Positions 26,465-36,493 of a DNA stretch of 64,000 bases are shown one piece after another. Positions within the stretch are counted from its first letter, which is position 1. Each line of letters begins with the position of its first letter. Origin of the DNA: Sulfurimonas sp. RIFOXYD12_FULL_33_39 (GTDB lineage Bacteria > Campylobacterota > Campylobacteria > Campylobacterales > Sulfurimonadaceae); contig MICF01000005.1 of NCBI GenBank assembly GCA_001829785.1, positions 186,001 to 250,000 on the forward strand. Reading direction: 5' to 3'. Under the pieces are notes generated by a model, which was not told where the DNA came from, searched no databases, and saw only the letters and a program-made list of their open reading frames with translations. Both the position numbers and the translations under genes were made by a program.

Positions 26465-29013
26465 TACGAGAGAGCTTTAGTTATAAACTTCATAGCCTCT
26501 TCTTTGGCTTCTTGAAGTTTTGTTACGTCCTTTCCGCCTGCTTGTGCAAAGTCTGGACGTCCACCGCCGCCGCCGCCTAGTATCGGAGCGACATGTTTTA
26601 TCCAATCACCGGCTTTTGCATCGGCATTTTTAACACCTGCTGCCATCATAACTTTGTCGCCTTTAACTTGAAAAAGTATTGCACAAAGTTTTTCGTTTTG
26701 ATTTTTGAGTTCATCGATTTTATCTTTGATATCGCCGCTTGTAAGTTCATCTACGACTACACTTACACCGTTGATTTCATTTGTTTTTATCTCTACTTTT
26801 ATGCTGTTTTGAGCCTCATGCAGTTCTGCCTTTAACTCTGATATATTTGACTTCAGTCTTGATATACCTGCTATAACATCAAGATTTTTAACTTCCGCTT
26901 GAACCTCTTTAACAAGCTCTCTTTGCTGCGTAAAGTATTTATAAGCCGCATGTCCGCAAACTGCTTCAATACGTCTTACTCCGGCACTGACACCGCTCTC
27001 TTTAGTGATAATAAACGAGCCGATAACCGCCGTATTATTTACATGTACACCGCCGCAAAATTCAACACTTGCATCGCCGAAACTTACAACACGAACTTCA
27101 TCTCCGTACTTTTCGCCGAACTGCGCTTTTGCACCTGATTTTTTAGCCATATCTATACTCATAACTTCCGTTTTTCCGGATATCGCTTTTAGAATTTCAT
27201 GATTTACTCTTGCTTCGATTTGAGCCAACTCTTCAACACTAAGAGCTTTTGGATGAGAAAAGTCAAATCTAAGTCTATCGGCTTCAACAAGTGAGCCTGC
27301 TTGAGAAATATGGTCTCCCAAAACATCAAATAAAACGGCATGAAGAAGGTGAGTTGCCGAGTGATGCTTTGTTATCTCATTTCTTGAAATATCGACAACA
27401 GCCGTAGCGACGTCTCCGACTTTTAACTCTTTTTCTACCGAAATTTGAGAAAGATTAAGCCCGAAGAATTTTTTTGTATCGTTTACTTTTGCAAAGCCTT
27501 CAAGCTCTCCGCTATCTCCACTCTGTCCGCCTGATTCAGCATAAAAAGGAGTAACGTCTAAAAATACCCAACCATTAGAACCGCCGGAGAGTTTATCCGC
27601 ATGATGATAGTTCTCATCCAAAAGCGCTAAAACTTTGCTTGTATGACTTAGGCTCTCATATCCGACAAAACTATTCTCGCCGAATTTTTCCAAAAGTTCT
27701 TTAAAATCTCCATGAACAGCGTCGTCTCCACTACCTTTCCAAGCAGCTTTTGCACGAGTTCGTTGCTCTTGCATTAACTCCTCAAATTTTGCAGAGTCAA
27801 GCATAAGATTTTTCTCTCTTAACATGTCTTCCGTCAAATCAAGCGGAAATCCAAAAGTGTCATACAGCTTAAACGCAACCTCTCCGCTAAAAACGTCCGC
27901 TGTTTTTTCAAGTTCTGCATTAAAAAGCTCTATTCCAGATGCAATAGTTTTGAAAAATCTAGCCTCTTCAAGCTCTATCTGCTCTTTTACCGCAGGAGCT
28001 TTTTGAGCCAAATAGTCATACTCGCTACCCATAATGGAAACAACGACATCTACTAGCTTATACATAAACGGCTCATGAAAACCTAAAAGATATCCATGAC
28101 GAACGGCGCGACGCAAGATACGACGAAGAACATAACCACGCCCCTCATTTGAGAAGTTAACGCCTTGCGCGAGAAGAAAAAGTGCAGTTCTAATATGGTC
28201 TGCAATTACGCGATAAGATGCTCCCTGTGCATAAACATAACTAGCGTCTAAAAGTTTTTCAACCTCTTTTATGATTGGCATAAATAAAGATGAACTGTAG
28301 TTGCTTGTAACACCTTCGCTAATTGCCACTACACGTTCCAATCCCATGCCGGTATCTATTGAAGGCTTTGGAAGAGAAGTCAAAGTTCCGTCTGTGCTTC
28401 TCTCATACTGCATAAATACAAGATTCCAAATCTCTAAAAACCTGTCTCCGTCTCCGCCCATATAATCCTCAGAGCCGCTAAAATTCTCTTCGCCCTGATC
28501 ATAAAAAATCTCGCTACACGGTCCGCAAGGTCCGGTATCGCCCATCTGCCAGAAGTTGTCTTTATCTCCCAGTCTCATAATTCTATCTATGCTTACATGT
28601 TTTTGCCAAAGAAGTTCTGCTTCATCATCGCTCTCATGAACGGTTACCCACAACTTATCTTTAGGAAATCTCAAAACTTCTGTTATAAATTCCCACGCAT
28701 AATCAATCGCGTCCTCTTTAAAATAGTTTCCGAAGCTGAAGTTACCGAGCATTTCAAAAAAAGTGTGGTGTCTTGCCGTGTAACCTACGTTTTCTAAGTC
28801 ATTGTGTTTTCCGCCTGCACGAATACATGTTTGGCAGGAAACTGCTCTAGGATTTTGCGGAGCCGGTATTTCGCCCGTAAAAATAGACTTAAAAGGCACC
28901 ATTCCTGCATTGTTAAACAGTAGCGTCGCATCATCTGGAACGAGGGGCGCACTCGCCACTCTGTTGTGGTTTTTTGATTCAAAAAATCTTAAAAATTCTT
29001 CTCTAATATCCAT
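26464..29013 (-). CDS. alaS: Alanyl-tRNA synthetase
   Basis: AlaS charges tRNA-Ala. The protein has all parts in order: the class II catalytic domain starting [16 protein letters not shown] with [22 protein letters not shown]; the editing domain with [12 protein letters not shown] and the zinc-binding CGGVHV; and a C-terminal domain with coiled coil and the glycine-rich [15 protein letters not shown]. At about 849 residues length is normal. An ATG at 29019 is also open, but the ATG at 29013 gives the canonical N-terminus and better spacing from the AAGAG site. It heads the run with the CopD-like gene and maf. Confidence 0.97.
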   Translation of the reverse strand: MDIREEFLRFFESKNHNRVASAPLVPDDATLLFNNAGMVPFKSIFTGEIPAPQNPRAVSCQTCIRAGGKHNDLENVGYTARHHTFFEMLGNFSFGNYFKEDAIDYAWEFITEVLRFPKDKLWVTVHESDDEAELLWQKHVSIDRIMRLGDKDNFWQMGDTGPCGPCSEIFYDQGEENFSGSEDYMGGDGDRFLEIWNLVFMQYERSTDGTLTSLPKPSIDTGMGLERVVAISEGVTSNYSSSLFMPIIKEVEKLLDASYVYAQGASYRVIADHIRTALFLLAQGVNFSNEGRGYVLRRILRRAVRHGYLLGFHEPFMYKLVDVVVSIMGSEYDYLAQKAPAVKEQIELEEARFFKTIASGIELFNAELEKTADVFSGEVAFKLYDTFGFPLDLTEDMLREKNLMLDSAKFEELMQEQRTRAKAAWKGSGDDAVHGDFKELLEKFGENSFVGYESLSHTSKVLALLDENYHHADKLSGGSNGWVFLDVTPFYAESGGQSGDSGELEGFAKVNDTKKFFGLNLSQISVEKELKVGDVATAVVDISRNEITKHHSATHLLHAVLFDVLGDHISQAGSLVEADRLRFDFSHPKALSVEELAQIEARVNHEILKAISGKTEVMSIDMAKKSGAKAQFGEKYGDEVRVVSFGDASVEFCGGVHVNNTAVIGSFIITKESGVSAGVRRIEAVCGHAAYKYFTQQRELVKEVQAEVKNLDVIAGISRLKSNISELKAELHEAQNSIKVEIKTNEINGVSVVVDELTSGDIKDKIDELKNQNEKLCAILFQVKGDKVMMAAGVKNADAKAGDWIKHVAPILGGGGGGRPDFAQAGGKDVTKLQEAKEEAMKFITKALS

Positions 29014-29098
29014 GGGCATATCTCTTAGTATAAAATTGGGCGATTATATCTTAAAATAGCAATATAACTCTTTAAATGCTAAGTAATTATGCTAAAGA

Positions 29099-30625
29099 CT
29101 AGTAGATAGTTATACGGTTTCGTCCTTCATTTTTTGAGCGATAAAGTGCTTCATCGGCTCGTTTTATAATTCTCTCAATTGAGACATCATCTTTAAACTC
29201 TGCAATACCAAATGATACTGTCTCTTTGAGATTTAGCTCATTACAAAAACTATAATCCTCTATTTTTTTACGTATATTCTCTACAACATCATAACTGTTT
29301 TGCGCATTTGCCAATATCAGCATAATAAACTCTTCTCCGCCGTATCTTGCTACTATGTCAAATTTTCTTACATGTGAACGTATAATTTTTGCTACCTCTT
29401 CGAGTACTATATCGCCTGCTTGATGTCCATATAAATCGTTTACAAGTTTAAAATGGTCTATATCAGCCATTACAATAGAAAATTTATGCCCAAACCTGCT
29501 TGATTTTTCAAACTCCTCTTTTGCAGCTTTTAAAAAATATTTACGGTTATACAGTTTTGTAAGTTCGTCATACTGAGCCTCTTTTTTAAGCACTGCACTC
29601 TCTCTTATAATTTTGTATATTACTACTAATGAAAGCAGAATAATTACGACGGTTATCAAGATAAAATATTTGAAATCTTTAATAACGGTTTTTATACGCT
29701 CAGAATCAGTATAAGAGACTAGATAGGCAACCGTCTTATCGTTTTTTACATTTTTTATCGGCAAAAAAGAGAGTACTTTGACCACATTATCTAGCTCTTT
29801 ATACATTGCAAACTCTTTACCTATTTGTATTTTATTCTCTATTGTTTTACGAAGTGGATTTATTAATGTTCGTTGGCTCTCATCAAGACGTTTATGATCA
29901 ATATGGTCCGACATGCTAAACATAAAATCTTCATGCTCTATACTCTGTTCATAAGGTTCTTGATTATTACTTTTCCATTCTAAAGAGTTAAAAACATTTC
30001 TATTTACTATAAAATGCGTGTGTATATTACTAGCTCGCATGGTATAGTTTTGAAGCATTGTCGATGAAAAAGATACATCTAACGCGCCTATATGCTTTCC
30101 GTCTATATAAAGCGGATAAACATATCTAAATGCATGTCCATCCTTTCCCTGTTCAAATCCGCTTATTGATACTTTTTCTTTATTAGACTCTTTTATACTA
30201 TATCTGATCTCCGTCAAGTTATCACAGAAACTATCCGGTTTGTGCATTCTTAATAGGCTTTCATTATTTGGTAATATTATCTGCAACTGCATAACTTCAA
30301 GCATTCTAAGTTTTTCATACTCGTCTTTTAAGTGATTGTATAGCTGATTATGTAAATTTGCTTTTTCTTCTTTGGTTGCGCCGTTTGCATTTGATAACAT
30401 TTCTAAAAAAACATCATCTTTTTGGAATGAATTATATACGTTTTTGGAGATAACTTCAAATCTGTCAAGCCCTTGATTATAACTCATACGAAGAAGTTTT
30501 AGCGGCTCTTTCAGCGCTTCGTTAATCTCGGAGTTTTTATTATAGAGCAAAAGAGAAAAAATAACACCAAACGCAACCACGGATAAAGATATAAAAAAGA
30601 GTAATTTTTTTTGCGTATTACTCAT
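29099..30625 (-). CDS. Membrane-bound diguanylate cyclase with double-Cache-like sensor
   Basis: This is a 508-residue protein with a membrane segment at residues 8-28, a large periplasmic domain (about 30-310) that looks like a double Cache ligand sensor, a second membrane segment (about 315-337) and a C-terminal GGDEF domain. The catalytic motif is YGGEEFI and the I-site RKFD stands five residues before it, so it should be active and subject to product inhibition. No EAL domain or response regulator is nearby. It follows modA by 7 bp, which may mean co-transcription, though a shared function is not evident. Confidence 0.9.
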   Translation of the reverse strand: MSNTQKKLLFFISLSVVAFGVIFSLLLYNKNSEINEALKEPLKLLRMSYNQGLDRFEVISKNVYNSFQKDDVFLEMLSNANGATKEEKANLHNQLYNHLKDEYEKLRMLEVMQLQIILPNNESLLRMHKPDSFCDNLTEIRYSIKESNKEKVSISGFEQGKDGHAFRYVYPLYIDGKHIGALDVSFSSTMLQNYTMRASNIHTHFIVNRNVFNSLEWKSNNQEPYEQSIEHEDFMFSMSDHIDHKRLDESQRTLINPLRKTIENKIQIGKEFAMYKELDNVVKVLSFLPIKNVKNDKTVAYLVSYTDSERIKTVIKDFKYFILITVVIILLSLVVIYKIIRESAVLKKEAQYDELTKLYNRKYFLKAAKEEFEKSSRFGHKFSIVMADIDHFKLVNDLYGHQAGDIVLEEVAKIIRSHVRKFDIVARYGGEEFIMLILANAQNSYDVVENIRKKIEDYSFCNELNLKETVSFGIAEFKDDVSIERIIKRADEALYRSKNEGRNRITIY

Positions 30626-30632
30626 TGTTTTC

Positions 30633-31391
30633 CTACTTATAACCGTTTATTTTATATATATTTTGACCATCTTTAGACAAAAGAAAATTTAAAAATTTTA
30701 TTACATGTTGATTCTCCAACCCTGCTTTTGAGACGACATAACCTTGAATTATAGGCGTATATAAAGCTTGCTCTATCTCTATCCAGTATAAATCCTCTGT
30801 TTTGTAAGCATTCGGAAGAGAATATATCCCTGATTTTGACAAAAATCCGGCAGCGTCATACCAGATTGTATTTTTAATTACCGTAGATATATCCGTAGAA
30901 TACTTGATTTTATCGGACAAAGAGTCAAATAGCTTTGTATTTTTAAGCACCTCGATTGCCGCTTTGCCGTACGGAGCTGTTTTTGGATTTGCTACTGTTA
31001 TATCTATAATTTTTTTATCTTTTAATATATTTAATTTTTTTTGACCTAAAGTTTTATCAGGAGGAACAAATAAAACCAAAATCCCTTGCGCATATTTTTT
31101 TGCAGGAGTTGCCGATTTTTTTGCAATATAAATTTCCTCCGGAGTAACCATATCCGCCGCAAAAAATATATCATAATAAACACCGTCTAAAATAGCACTT
31201 GCCAAATCGCCTGTAGCTCCGTACTCAACTATAATTTTCGTATCAGGATACAAAAGATTAAAGCTTTTAATCACTTGTGGCAAAACAAATTTATTGTTTC
31301 CGGACGCAAATACAACAACTGCATTTCTATCCCCGTTCTTTGCCTCCAAAGAAAAAACGAGAAACAGCAAAAATATAAAATATTTAAACAT
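30633..31391 (-). CDS. modA: Molybdate ABC transporter, substrate-binding protein
   Basis: ModA binds molybdate or tungstate in the periplasm. The 252-residue protein has a signal peptide (ending SLEAK), followed by VVVFASGNNKFVLPQVIKSF, GATGDLASAILDG and AADMVTPEE, which match the family's oxyanion site. The C-terminal half includes NPKTAPYGKAAIEVL, another hallmark. No modB or modC is in the window, so it is an orphan binding protein or works with a permease elsewhere. Use of the metal is evident nearby: a molybdopterin oxidoreductase, moeA and moaA lie within 17 kb. Confidence 0.88.
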   Translation of the reverse strand: MFKYFIFLLFLVFSLEAKNGDRNAVVVFASGNNKFVLPQVIKSFNLLYPDTKIIVEYGATGDLASAILDGVYYDIFFAADMVTPEEIYIAKKSATPAKKYAQGILVLFVPPDKTLGQKKLNILKDKKIIDITVANPKTAPYGKAAIEVLKNTKLFDSLSDKIKYSTDISTVIKNTIWYDAAGFLSKSGIYSLPNAYKTEDLYWIEIEQALYTPIIQGYVVSKAGLENQHVIKFLNFLLSKDGQNIYKINGYK

Positions 31392-31396
31392 AAAAT

Positions 31397-31873
31397 CTAT
31401 CCTCTTATTTTTTTATTTCTAAGATTCATTACATCAAAGTTTAGCTCATCTTCAATTTTTATACCCTTATATCTATTTAAAAATATCTCGGCAGCTAGAC
31501 CGTTTCCAAATTTGATTATCTCTTTTTTTTCGCTTAAAATAGGTGTAGTTCCAACTCCGCAACTCGGACTCTTAGACTTGAGCACTATCGCATCTGCTTT
31601 TGGATTTGATTTTATGAAAGAGTTTATTTCATCTTCCAAAAGTTTCGTAACATCTATATTTGTCTCATCCGTTACAATTCTATTTTTTCCATTTACCTCA
31701 ACCACGTTTATCCTCTCTCTTGGAGTTCCAAATATAGGCGATTCAGGACAAAAAGGTATTATTTCATACTCTTTGAAAGCTTCTACTATTTCATTTACTT
31801 TTTTTGTTTTACCGTCATAGCGACAATTCTCGCCAAGTAAGCAAGCAGAGATGATGACCTTTTTACTAGACAT
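31397..31873 (-). CDS. DUF523 domain protein
   Basis: This is a 158-residue cytoplasmic protein of the DUF523 family. The opening SACLLGENCRYDGKTK and the segment VLKSKSPSCGVG are the conserved cysteine-containing motifs, which could hold a metal or Fe-S cluster. Biological role is not known to me. It lies between modA (5 bp away) and the aldehyde dehydrogenase (1 bp away), so all three are probably one transcript. Confidence 0.85.
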   Translation of the reverse strand: MSSKKVIISACLLGENCRYDGKTKKVNEIVEAFKEYEIIPFCPESPIFGTPRERINVVEVNGKNRIVTDETNIDVTKLLEDEINSFIKSNPKADAIVLKSKSPSCGVGTTPILSEKKEIIKFGNGLAAEIFLNRYKGIKIEDELNFDVMNLRNKKIRG

Positions 31874-31874
31874 T

Positions 31875-33290
31875 CTAACAAATCACTACACTTTTTATTT
31901 CACTCATCTCTTCAATGGCAAATTTTGGTCCCTCACGTCCAACACCGCTAAGTTTAACACCGCCGTAAGGCTGAATGTCAAAACGAAGAGTAGGCATGTC
32001 ATTTATTACTATACCACCTGCATCAAGCTCATAAATAGCACGCTGAGTCAATTTTAAATCATTTGTAAAAACGGAAAACTGCAACCCATACGGCGAGTTA
32101 TTCATCTTTGTTATAGCCTCGTCAAAATTATCTACTTTTATAAGTGAGACTATCGGAGCAAATACCTCCTCGCAAACTATTGACATGTCATCTCTAACAT
32201 CAGCCATTACGCATGGATAAAAAAGTCTTCCTTCAACCCGTGGAGCAAGCATCGGTACAGCACCTTCTTCTATGGCACTCTCAACCCAATGCATTGCTCT
32301 AGAACATGCTTCATCATCAATCAGCGGCCCCATAAAAGTATCATCGTTATACGGTGAGCCGACAACTAGATTTTTACTCTCAAATGCCATTTTTGAAGCA
32401 AATTCATCATATATTTTTGCATTTACGTAAATGCGCTGAAGCGAAATACAAACTTGACCGGAGTTTACAAAAGCTCCTATTGCACATCTTGAAGCAGCCA
32501 AATCCAAATCTGCACTCTCATCAATATAAGTTGCCGCATTTCCGCCGAGTTCTAGTGAGATTTTCTTTATTCCTGCGTTTTTTGTAATTATATTTCCTAC
32601 CGCAACACTTCCCGTAAAACTTATAACTCTTGGTATTTCGCTCGTAACAAGTATATTTCCCACTTCAGCATCTCCGTAAACCAGACTAATGACATCTTTT
32701 ATGGCATATTCGCTCTCTATAAAAAGTTTGGCAAACTTATAAGCGGTTAGAGGTGCTTCTGGCGTTGGTTTTAACACAACCGCATTTCCTGCAACAAGAG
32801 CAGGTGCCAACTTATGAGCAACTAAGTTGAGTGGAAAATTAAAAGGTGTAATTGCAACGACAACTCCTACCGGTACTCTTGTAAAAAACGCCGTAGTTTT
32901 TTTACCACTTGGCATTGCGTCCGTATTTATAGTCTCGCCGTGCATACTTCGCATAATCTCTGCTGATAATGTAACTGTTTCTATACATCGATCCACTTCA
33001 ATACGTGCAAATGTTATGGGCTTGCCAACCTCATCGGTTATTGTTTTTGCCAAATCCTCTTTTGCATCTTTTAACTTTTTTGCAACATCTAAAAGCCAGT
33101 TGCACCTTTGAGAAATTGTACTTTTCTTAGCTTCTCTAGCTGCTTCTTTAGCAATAAACAGTGCTTTTTTTGCATCATCCGCACTACAAAGAGCCGCTTC
33201 TGAAACCACTTTAGCACTATATGGATTTATTCTCTGAACGTAATCTTTTGCTATTATCTCTTGTGAACCTAAATATATATTTGCTCTCAT
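31875..33290 (-). CDS. NAD(P)-dependent aldehyde dehydrogenase (lactaldehyde/GapN-like)
   Basis: This is a 471-residue member of the aldehyde dehydrogenase superfamily. The oxyanion asparagine lies in ITPFNFPLN, the general base in LELGGN and the nucleophile in NSGQVC. The C-terminal segment GVGREGPKFAIEEM is typical of the lactaldehyde, succinate-semialdehyde and non-phosphorylating GAPDH branch. The substrate cannot be read from the sequence. It lies upstream of a DUF523 gene and modA. The divergent small gene at 33366 shares its 75-bp promoter region. Confidence 0.88.
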   Translation of the reverse strand: MRANIYLGSQEIIAKDYVQRINPYSAKVVSEAALCSADDAKKALFIAKEAAREAKKSTISQRCNWLLDVAKKLKDAKEDLAKTITDEVGKPITFARIEVDRCIETVTLSAEIMRSMHGETINTDAMPSGKKTTAFFTRVPVGVVVAITPFNFPLNLVAHKLAPALVAGNAVVLKPTPEAPLTAYKFAKLFIESEYAIKDVISLVYGDAEVGNILVTSEIPRVISFTGSVAVGNIITKNAGIKKISLELGGNAATYIDESADLDLAASRCAIGAFVNSGQVCISLQRIYVNAKIYDEFASKMAFESKNLVVGSPYNDDTFMGPLIDDEACSRAMHWVESAIEEGAVPMLAPRVEGRLFYPCVMADVRDDMSIVCEEVFAPIVSLIKVDNFDEAITKMNNSPYGLQFSVFTNDLKLTQRAIYELDAGGIVINDMPTLRFDIQPYGGVKLSGVGREGPKFAIEEMSEIKSVVIC

Positions 33291-33365
33291 AATATGGCTC
33301 CTAATTTTTATTTTATGTTTTTTATTTTTATGTTATTATAGTGTAAAAGTAAGAAGGAGGACATT

Positions 33366-33590
33366 ATGGAAGTCACTCGATATTTATTTCAATCGCCTTA
33401 CTCTAGCCAGATTCAGATAGGCAGACCCGATACTTCTAGTGTTGGTAGCGATAAAAATTCACAAGATGACTCTGCGCTTCTTAAATCAACAAATAAATCT
33501 CTTAGCAGTGCAGAAACATTTAAGGCGACTCAAACACAAGAGGTTAAACCTACTGTAGCTTCAACGTCTCTTTTAGATGTTATTGCTTAA
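33366..33590 (+). CDS. Small hydrophilic protein of unknown function
   Basis: This is a 74-residue protein, rich in Ser, Thr, Gln and Lys, with no membrane segment, signal peptide or cysteine. It is predicted to be largely disordered, ending in the hydrophobic tail TSLLDVIA. A very strong ribosome site (AAGGAGG, seven bases before ATG) and a -10-like TATAGT upstream argue that it is a real gene. Its stop abuts the next gene, which encodes an exported thioredoxin-like protein. I do not recognise the family. Confidence 0.65.
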   Translation: MEVTRYLFQSPYSSQIQIGRPDTSSVGSDKNSQDDSALLKSTNKSLSSAETFKATQTQEVKPTVASTSLLDVIA

Positions 33591-33998
33591 ATGCATAGTA
33601 TGAATAAATTTTTACTATCTTTATTTTTCCTATTTTCTACACTTTTTGGTGCGGAGCTAGATTGGTCTCACAACTATGATGAAGCGCTTAAACAGGCACA
33701 AAAAGAGCAAAAAGGGGTTTATCTTTTTATAGGTGCCGATGTCTGCAGATGGTGTGATAAATTTAAGGACATGACGTTATCAAAAGAACATGTAATAAAA
33801 CGACTAAGAGAAGAGTATGTCCTTTTATACCTCTCAAGAGATAGGCACAAGATACCCAAACATTTTGAAGTAAAAGGTGTGCCTAGGCACTACTTTTTGA
33901 CAAATGAAGGCAAGGTAATACATGCAGATAGAGGAAGTAGAGAGGTTGAAGGATTTTTTACTCTTCTTGATGAAGTAAGTCTAAAAAAAGAGAACTAA
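33591..33998 (+). CDS. Exported thioredoxin-fold protein (CRWC motif)
   Basis: This is a 135-residue protein with a signal peptide (cleaved after about residue 21, LFGA) and a thioredoxin-like domain of the Thioredoxin_7/SoxW-like type. The active site is VCRWCDKF, and the cis-proline region reads VKGVPRHYFL. It should act on disulfides in the periplasm. The first ATG immediately follows the stop of the small upstream gene, and a second at 33600 is equally possible; neither has a clear ribosome site, so translation is likely coupled. It converges on yraN with a 4-bp overlap. Confidence 0.82.
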   Translation: MHSMNKFLLSLFFLFSTLFGAELDWSHNYDEALKQAQKEQKGVYLFIGADVCRWCDKFKDMTLSKEHVIKRLREEYVLLYLSRDRHKIPKHFEVKGVPRHYFLTNEGKVIHADRGSREVEGFFTLLDEVSLKKEN

Positions 33999-34324
33999 AG
34001 CGTTATATTTTCTATAAACTCTATATCTTTGTCTATAACTATCAAAGCATCAAAAACAAAATCTACATGTAGAGCATTTTTTTTCATATATACATTTGCC
34101 GTTTTGATAAGACGCGATAGTTTTTTAGGTGTTATGTTTTGAACTGCACTCTCATAATCAAGTCCGCTCTTTACCTCTACAAAATGTAACACTCCCTCTT
34201 TTATAACAATTATATCTATCTCGCCAAAGCGTGAGTAAAAATTTCTCTCAATTACGCTAAAGCCATTGTTTAAAAGAAACCCACATGCTATATCTTCTGC
34301 CGCGTTTCCTTTAGCTCTGCTCAT
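33995..34324 (-). CDS. yraN: YraN family (UPF0102) nuclease-like protein
   Basis: This is a 109-residue protein with the restriction-endonuclease-like core of UPF0102: GNAAEDIACGFL at the start, then FYSRFGEIDIIVI with the acidic residues, and HFVEVKSGLDYESAVQNI with the E-x-K motif. The biological role is not firmly known; members have been linked to DNA processing. It directly follows the formate dehydrogenase-type gene without a gap, a common arrangement only in the sense of operon packing. Confidence 0.88.
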   Translation of the reverse strand: MSRAKGNAAEDIACGFLLNNGFSVIERNFYSRFGEIDIIVIKEGVLHFVEVKSGLDYESAVQNITPKKLSRLIKTANVYMKKNALHVDFVFDALIVIDKDIEFIENITL

Positions 34325-36388
34325 TTAGCAGTTTATCACTTCTACTTTTACTGATTTAAAAGCGGCGGTTAAAATTAGCTCGTCACACTCATCACCAAAA
34401 AGCGCATTTATTTTAGAGTCTGCATGATGAAACGTTACAAAAAGAGTTTTGGGCTGGACTTTATCCGTAAACTTGACTTTAAGAGGAGTCGTCTGCCCGT
34501 TTTTTGTCTTTAAAATAACACTCTGGCTTGTAAAATCAGCCGCATCATCCTCGTTTACCAAAAGCAAATCTTCACTATATCTATCCATCAGACTCGGCGT
34601 CTGTTTTGTTTGAGCGGCATTGTTGTACATGGCAATAGTTCTGCCTGTTGTCAAGTAATAACCCTCTAGTTTTTTATCTACTATATCTTTTATCATGTTA
34701 CGAAGTCTGTACTGTTTATAATGAAACTCGCCCAAGCCATCATCCGTTCTAAAATCCAACTGATGTAAGATAGGCGTATCTTCAGTATGAACAGGCCACT
34801 GAAGTCCACGTTTACGATGTCTCTCAAGTCTTATATAGGATGCTCCGCTAAAGCGACGATATGCTACTTCTCGTACTTCATCCCAAATCTGGTTTGAATT
34901 TTCATAGGCATAATCTCCACCCATCTTATTATCAAGAAGCTGTATAACTTCCCAATCATCGGGCAAATCTGATTTTACTAAAGGCTGAGAGAGGTGCAAT
35001 CTTCTCATAGCATTTACATAGACACCTGTTTTTTCATAAGCAGATTTTACGCCAATAATAATGTCTGCTTTTGAAGTAATATCAGTTATAAAAAGCTCTT
35101 GAACCATTATAAATTCCAGATTTTCTAAAGCTCTGTCTATCTTGTTTATGTTTGGATGAATATGCGTTAAGTCTTCGCCTATATTTAAAATGGCTTTTAT
35201 TTTGCCATCTAACATCTCATTAACAAGACGGGGAGTCATAAGACCAACCTCTTTTGGCTCTTGATAATCTGGGGCAAAGTATGGAAGCATTCCCATATCA
35301 CATGCACCTTGAACATTATTCTGACCGCGCAAAGGCATAAGTCCTGCACCGCTTTTGCCTATGTTTCCAGTCATTAATGCAAGATGGGTTATCGCCATTA
35401 CCGCGTAAGAGCCGTCTGTGTGTTCGGTTATTCCAAGACCCCAAAATATCATAGAATTTTTAAGTGCATACTCTCTTGCAACACGAGGAATCATTTTGCT
35501 CAAGTACTCATAACCCTCAATCTGCTCAAAATATTTTGGATTAGCATAAGGGTCGTTTAAAATCTTTTCCTTAAACTCTGCAAAACCTTTTGTTCTCTCG
35601 GCTATAAAACTCTCATCATACAACTCTTCTTCTATAATTACATGTGCTAACATATTTAAAACAAGTAGATTTGCTTCATGTGGAATAATTGCTTTATATT
35701 TTGAAAATCTATGAAGCTTAATATCGCGAACATCAAATACCGCCAAGTTATCATGTTTTGCCGCTACATCAACTATACGATTAGCAATTATGGGATGAGC
35801 TTCAGTCGTGTTTGAGCCTATAACTATCATAAACTCGCAGTTATAAATGTCGTTATACGGATTTGTAGCAGCACCCTCGCCGATAGTAGTTCTCATACCT
35901 TTTAATGAGGGAGAGTGACAAACCCTTGCGCAATTATCAACATGTGGAGAATTTAGAGTATGACGGGTAAACTTTTGAAAAAGATATACGCTCTCGCATG
36001 AAGTTCTTGCCCCGCCTATGGAAGCTACGCTTTTTCGTCCATACTTCTCTTGAACCTCTTTAAGTTTCATAGCCGCGGCAGTAGTCACACTATCCAAATC
36101 ACTCTCATACCAAATATCATCATACTCAACTAAAGAGGAAAATATGGCTTCTTTTATTGTCGGATTTTTATCCAAAAAGCTTTTTTTGATTCTAGGAGTG
36201 CGGAGTCTCTCTTTTGAGTCAACAAAATCAAAACCGTATTTGCCTTTTATACAGAGCTTTCCTTGAGAAACAACACCGTCTTTGTGAGCAAAAATTTTCT
36301 GAATTTTATTATCTTTGACATTTGCCGCTATATCACACCCTACGCCGCAATAAGTACAAACACTGTCTATCGTTTCAACATTTTCCAT
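34325..36388 (-). CDS. Formate dehydrogenase-type molybdopterin oxidoreductase (cysteine form)
   Basis: This is a 687-residue catalytic subunit of the DMSO-reductase superfamily. Cysteines 11, 14, 18 and 46 hold a [4Fe-4S] cluster; the molybdopterin domains follow. C157 in ARVCHSPS is the metal ligand, with H158 beside it, the pattern of formate dehydrogenases that use Cys rather than Sec. There is no Tat signal, so it is cytoplasmic, as for NAD- or hydrogenase-linked enzymes. No FdhB, FdhD or electron-transfer subunit is adjacent, so the electron partner is unknown. An assimilatory nitrate reductase is less likely from the C157 motif. Confidence 0.85.
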   Translation of the reverse strand: MENVETIDSVCTYCGVGCDIAANVKDNKIQKIFAHKDGVVSQGKLCIKGKYGFDFVDSKERLRTPRIKKSFLDKNPTIKEAIFSSLVEYDDIWYESDLDSVTTAAAMKLKEVQEKYGRKSVASIGGARTSCESVYLFQKFTRHTLNSPHVDNCARVCHSPSLKGMRTTIGEGAATNPYNDIYNCEFMIVIGSNTTEAHPIIANRIVDVAAKHDNLAVFDVRDIKLHRFSKYKAIIPHEANLLVLNMLAHVIIEEELYDESFIAERTKGFAEFKEKILNDPYANPKYFEQIEGYEYLSKMIPRVAREYALKNSMIFWGLGITEHTDGSYAVMAITHLALMTGNIGKSGAGLMPLRGQNNVQGACDMGMLPYFAPDYQEPKEVGLMTPRLVNEMLDGKIKAILNIGEDLTHIHPNINKIDRALENLEFIMVQELFITDITSKADIIIGVKSAYEKTGVYVNAMRRLHLSQPLVKSDLPDDWEVIQLLDNKMGGDYAYENSNQIWDEVREVAYRRFSGASYIRLERHRKRGLQWPVHTEDTPILHQLDFRTDDGLGEFHYKQYRLRNMIKDIVDKKLEGYYLTTGRTIAMYNNAAQTKQTPSLMDRYSEDLLLVNEDDAADFTSQSVILKTKNGQTTPLKVKFTDKVQPKTLFVTFHHADSKINALFGDECDELILTAAFKSVKVEVINC

Positions 36389-36403
36389 ATATGACTTTCA
36401 ATA

Positions 36404-36488
36404 GACTTCTTTCATAACTACTCTTTTTAGATTGCTTTACTTGTCATTGTGAGGCTTAGCCGCGGCAATCTAGGTTATGCAAGAAGTC
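36404..36488. repeat. Palindromic dispersed element (copy A)
   Basis: Outer arms at 36404-36418 and 36474-36488 match in inverted orientation at 14 of 15 bases; inner arms AGATTGC (36429-36435) and GCAATCT (36465-36471) nest inside. The first half also matches sequence at 50871-50906. It fills the gap between the SDR stop and the molybdoenzyme start. It behaves like a REP or small inverted-repeat element; it may also end SDR transcripts. Confidence 0.65.
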
Positions 36489-36493
36489 CAATA

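Noticed and set aside
23765..30625. Possibility that the two diguanylate cyclases are inactive
   Set aside because: Both keep GGEEF and an RxxD I-site, so there is no sign of degeneration.
34325..36388. Possible selenocysteine at the metal ligand of the formate dehydrogenase
   Set aside because: The ligand codon is a cysteine codon (VCHSP) and the frame has no internal TGA.
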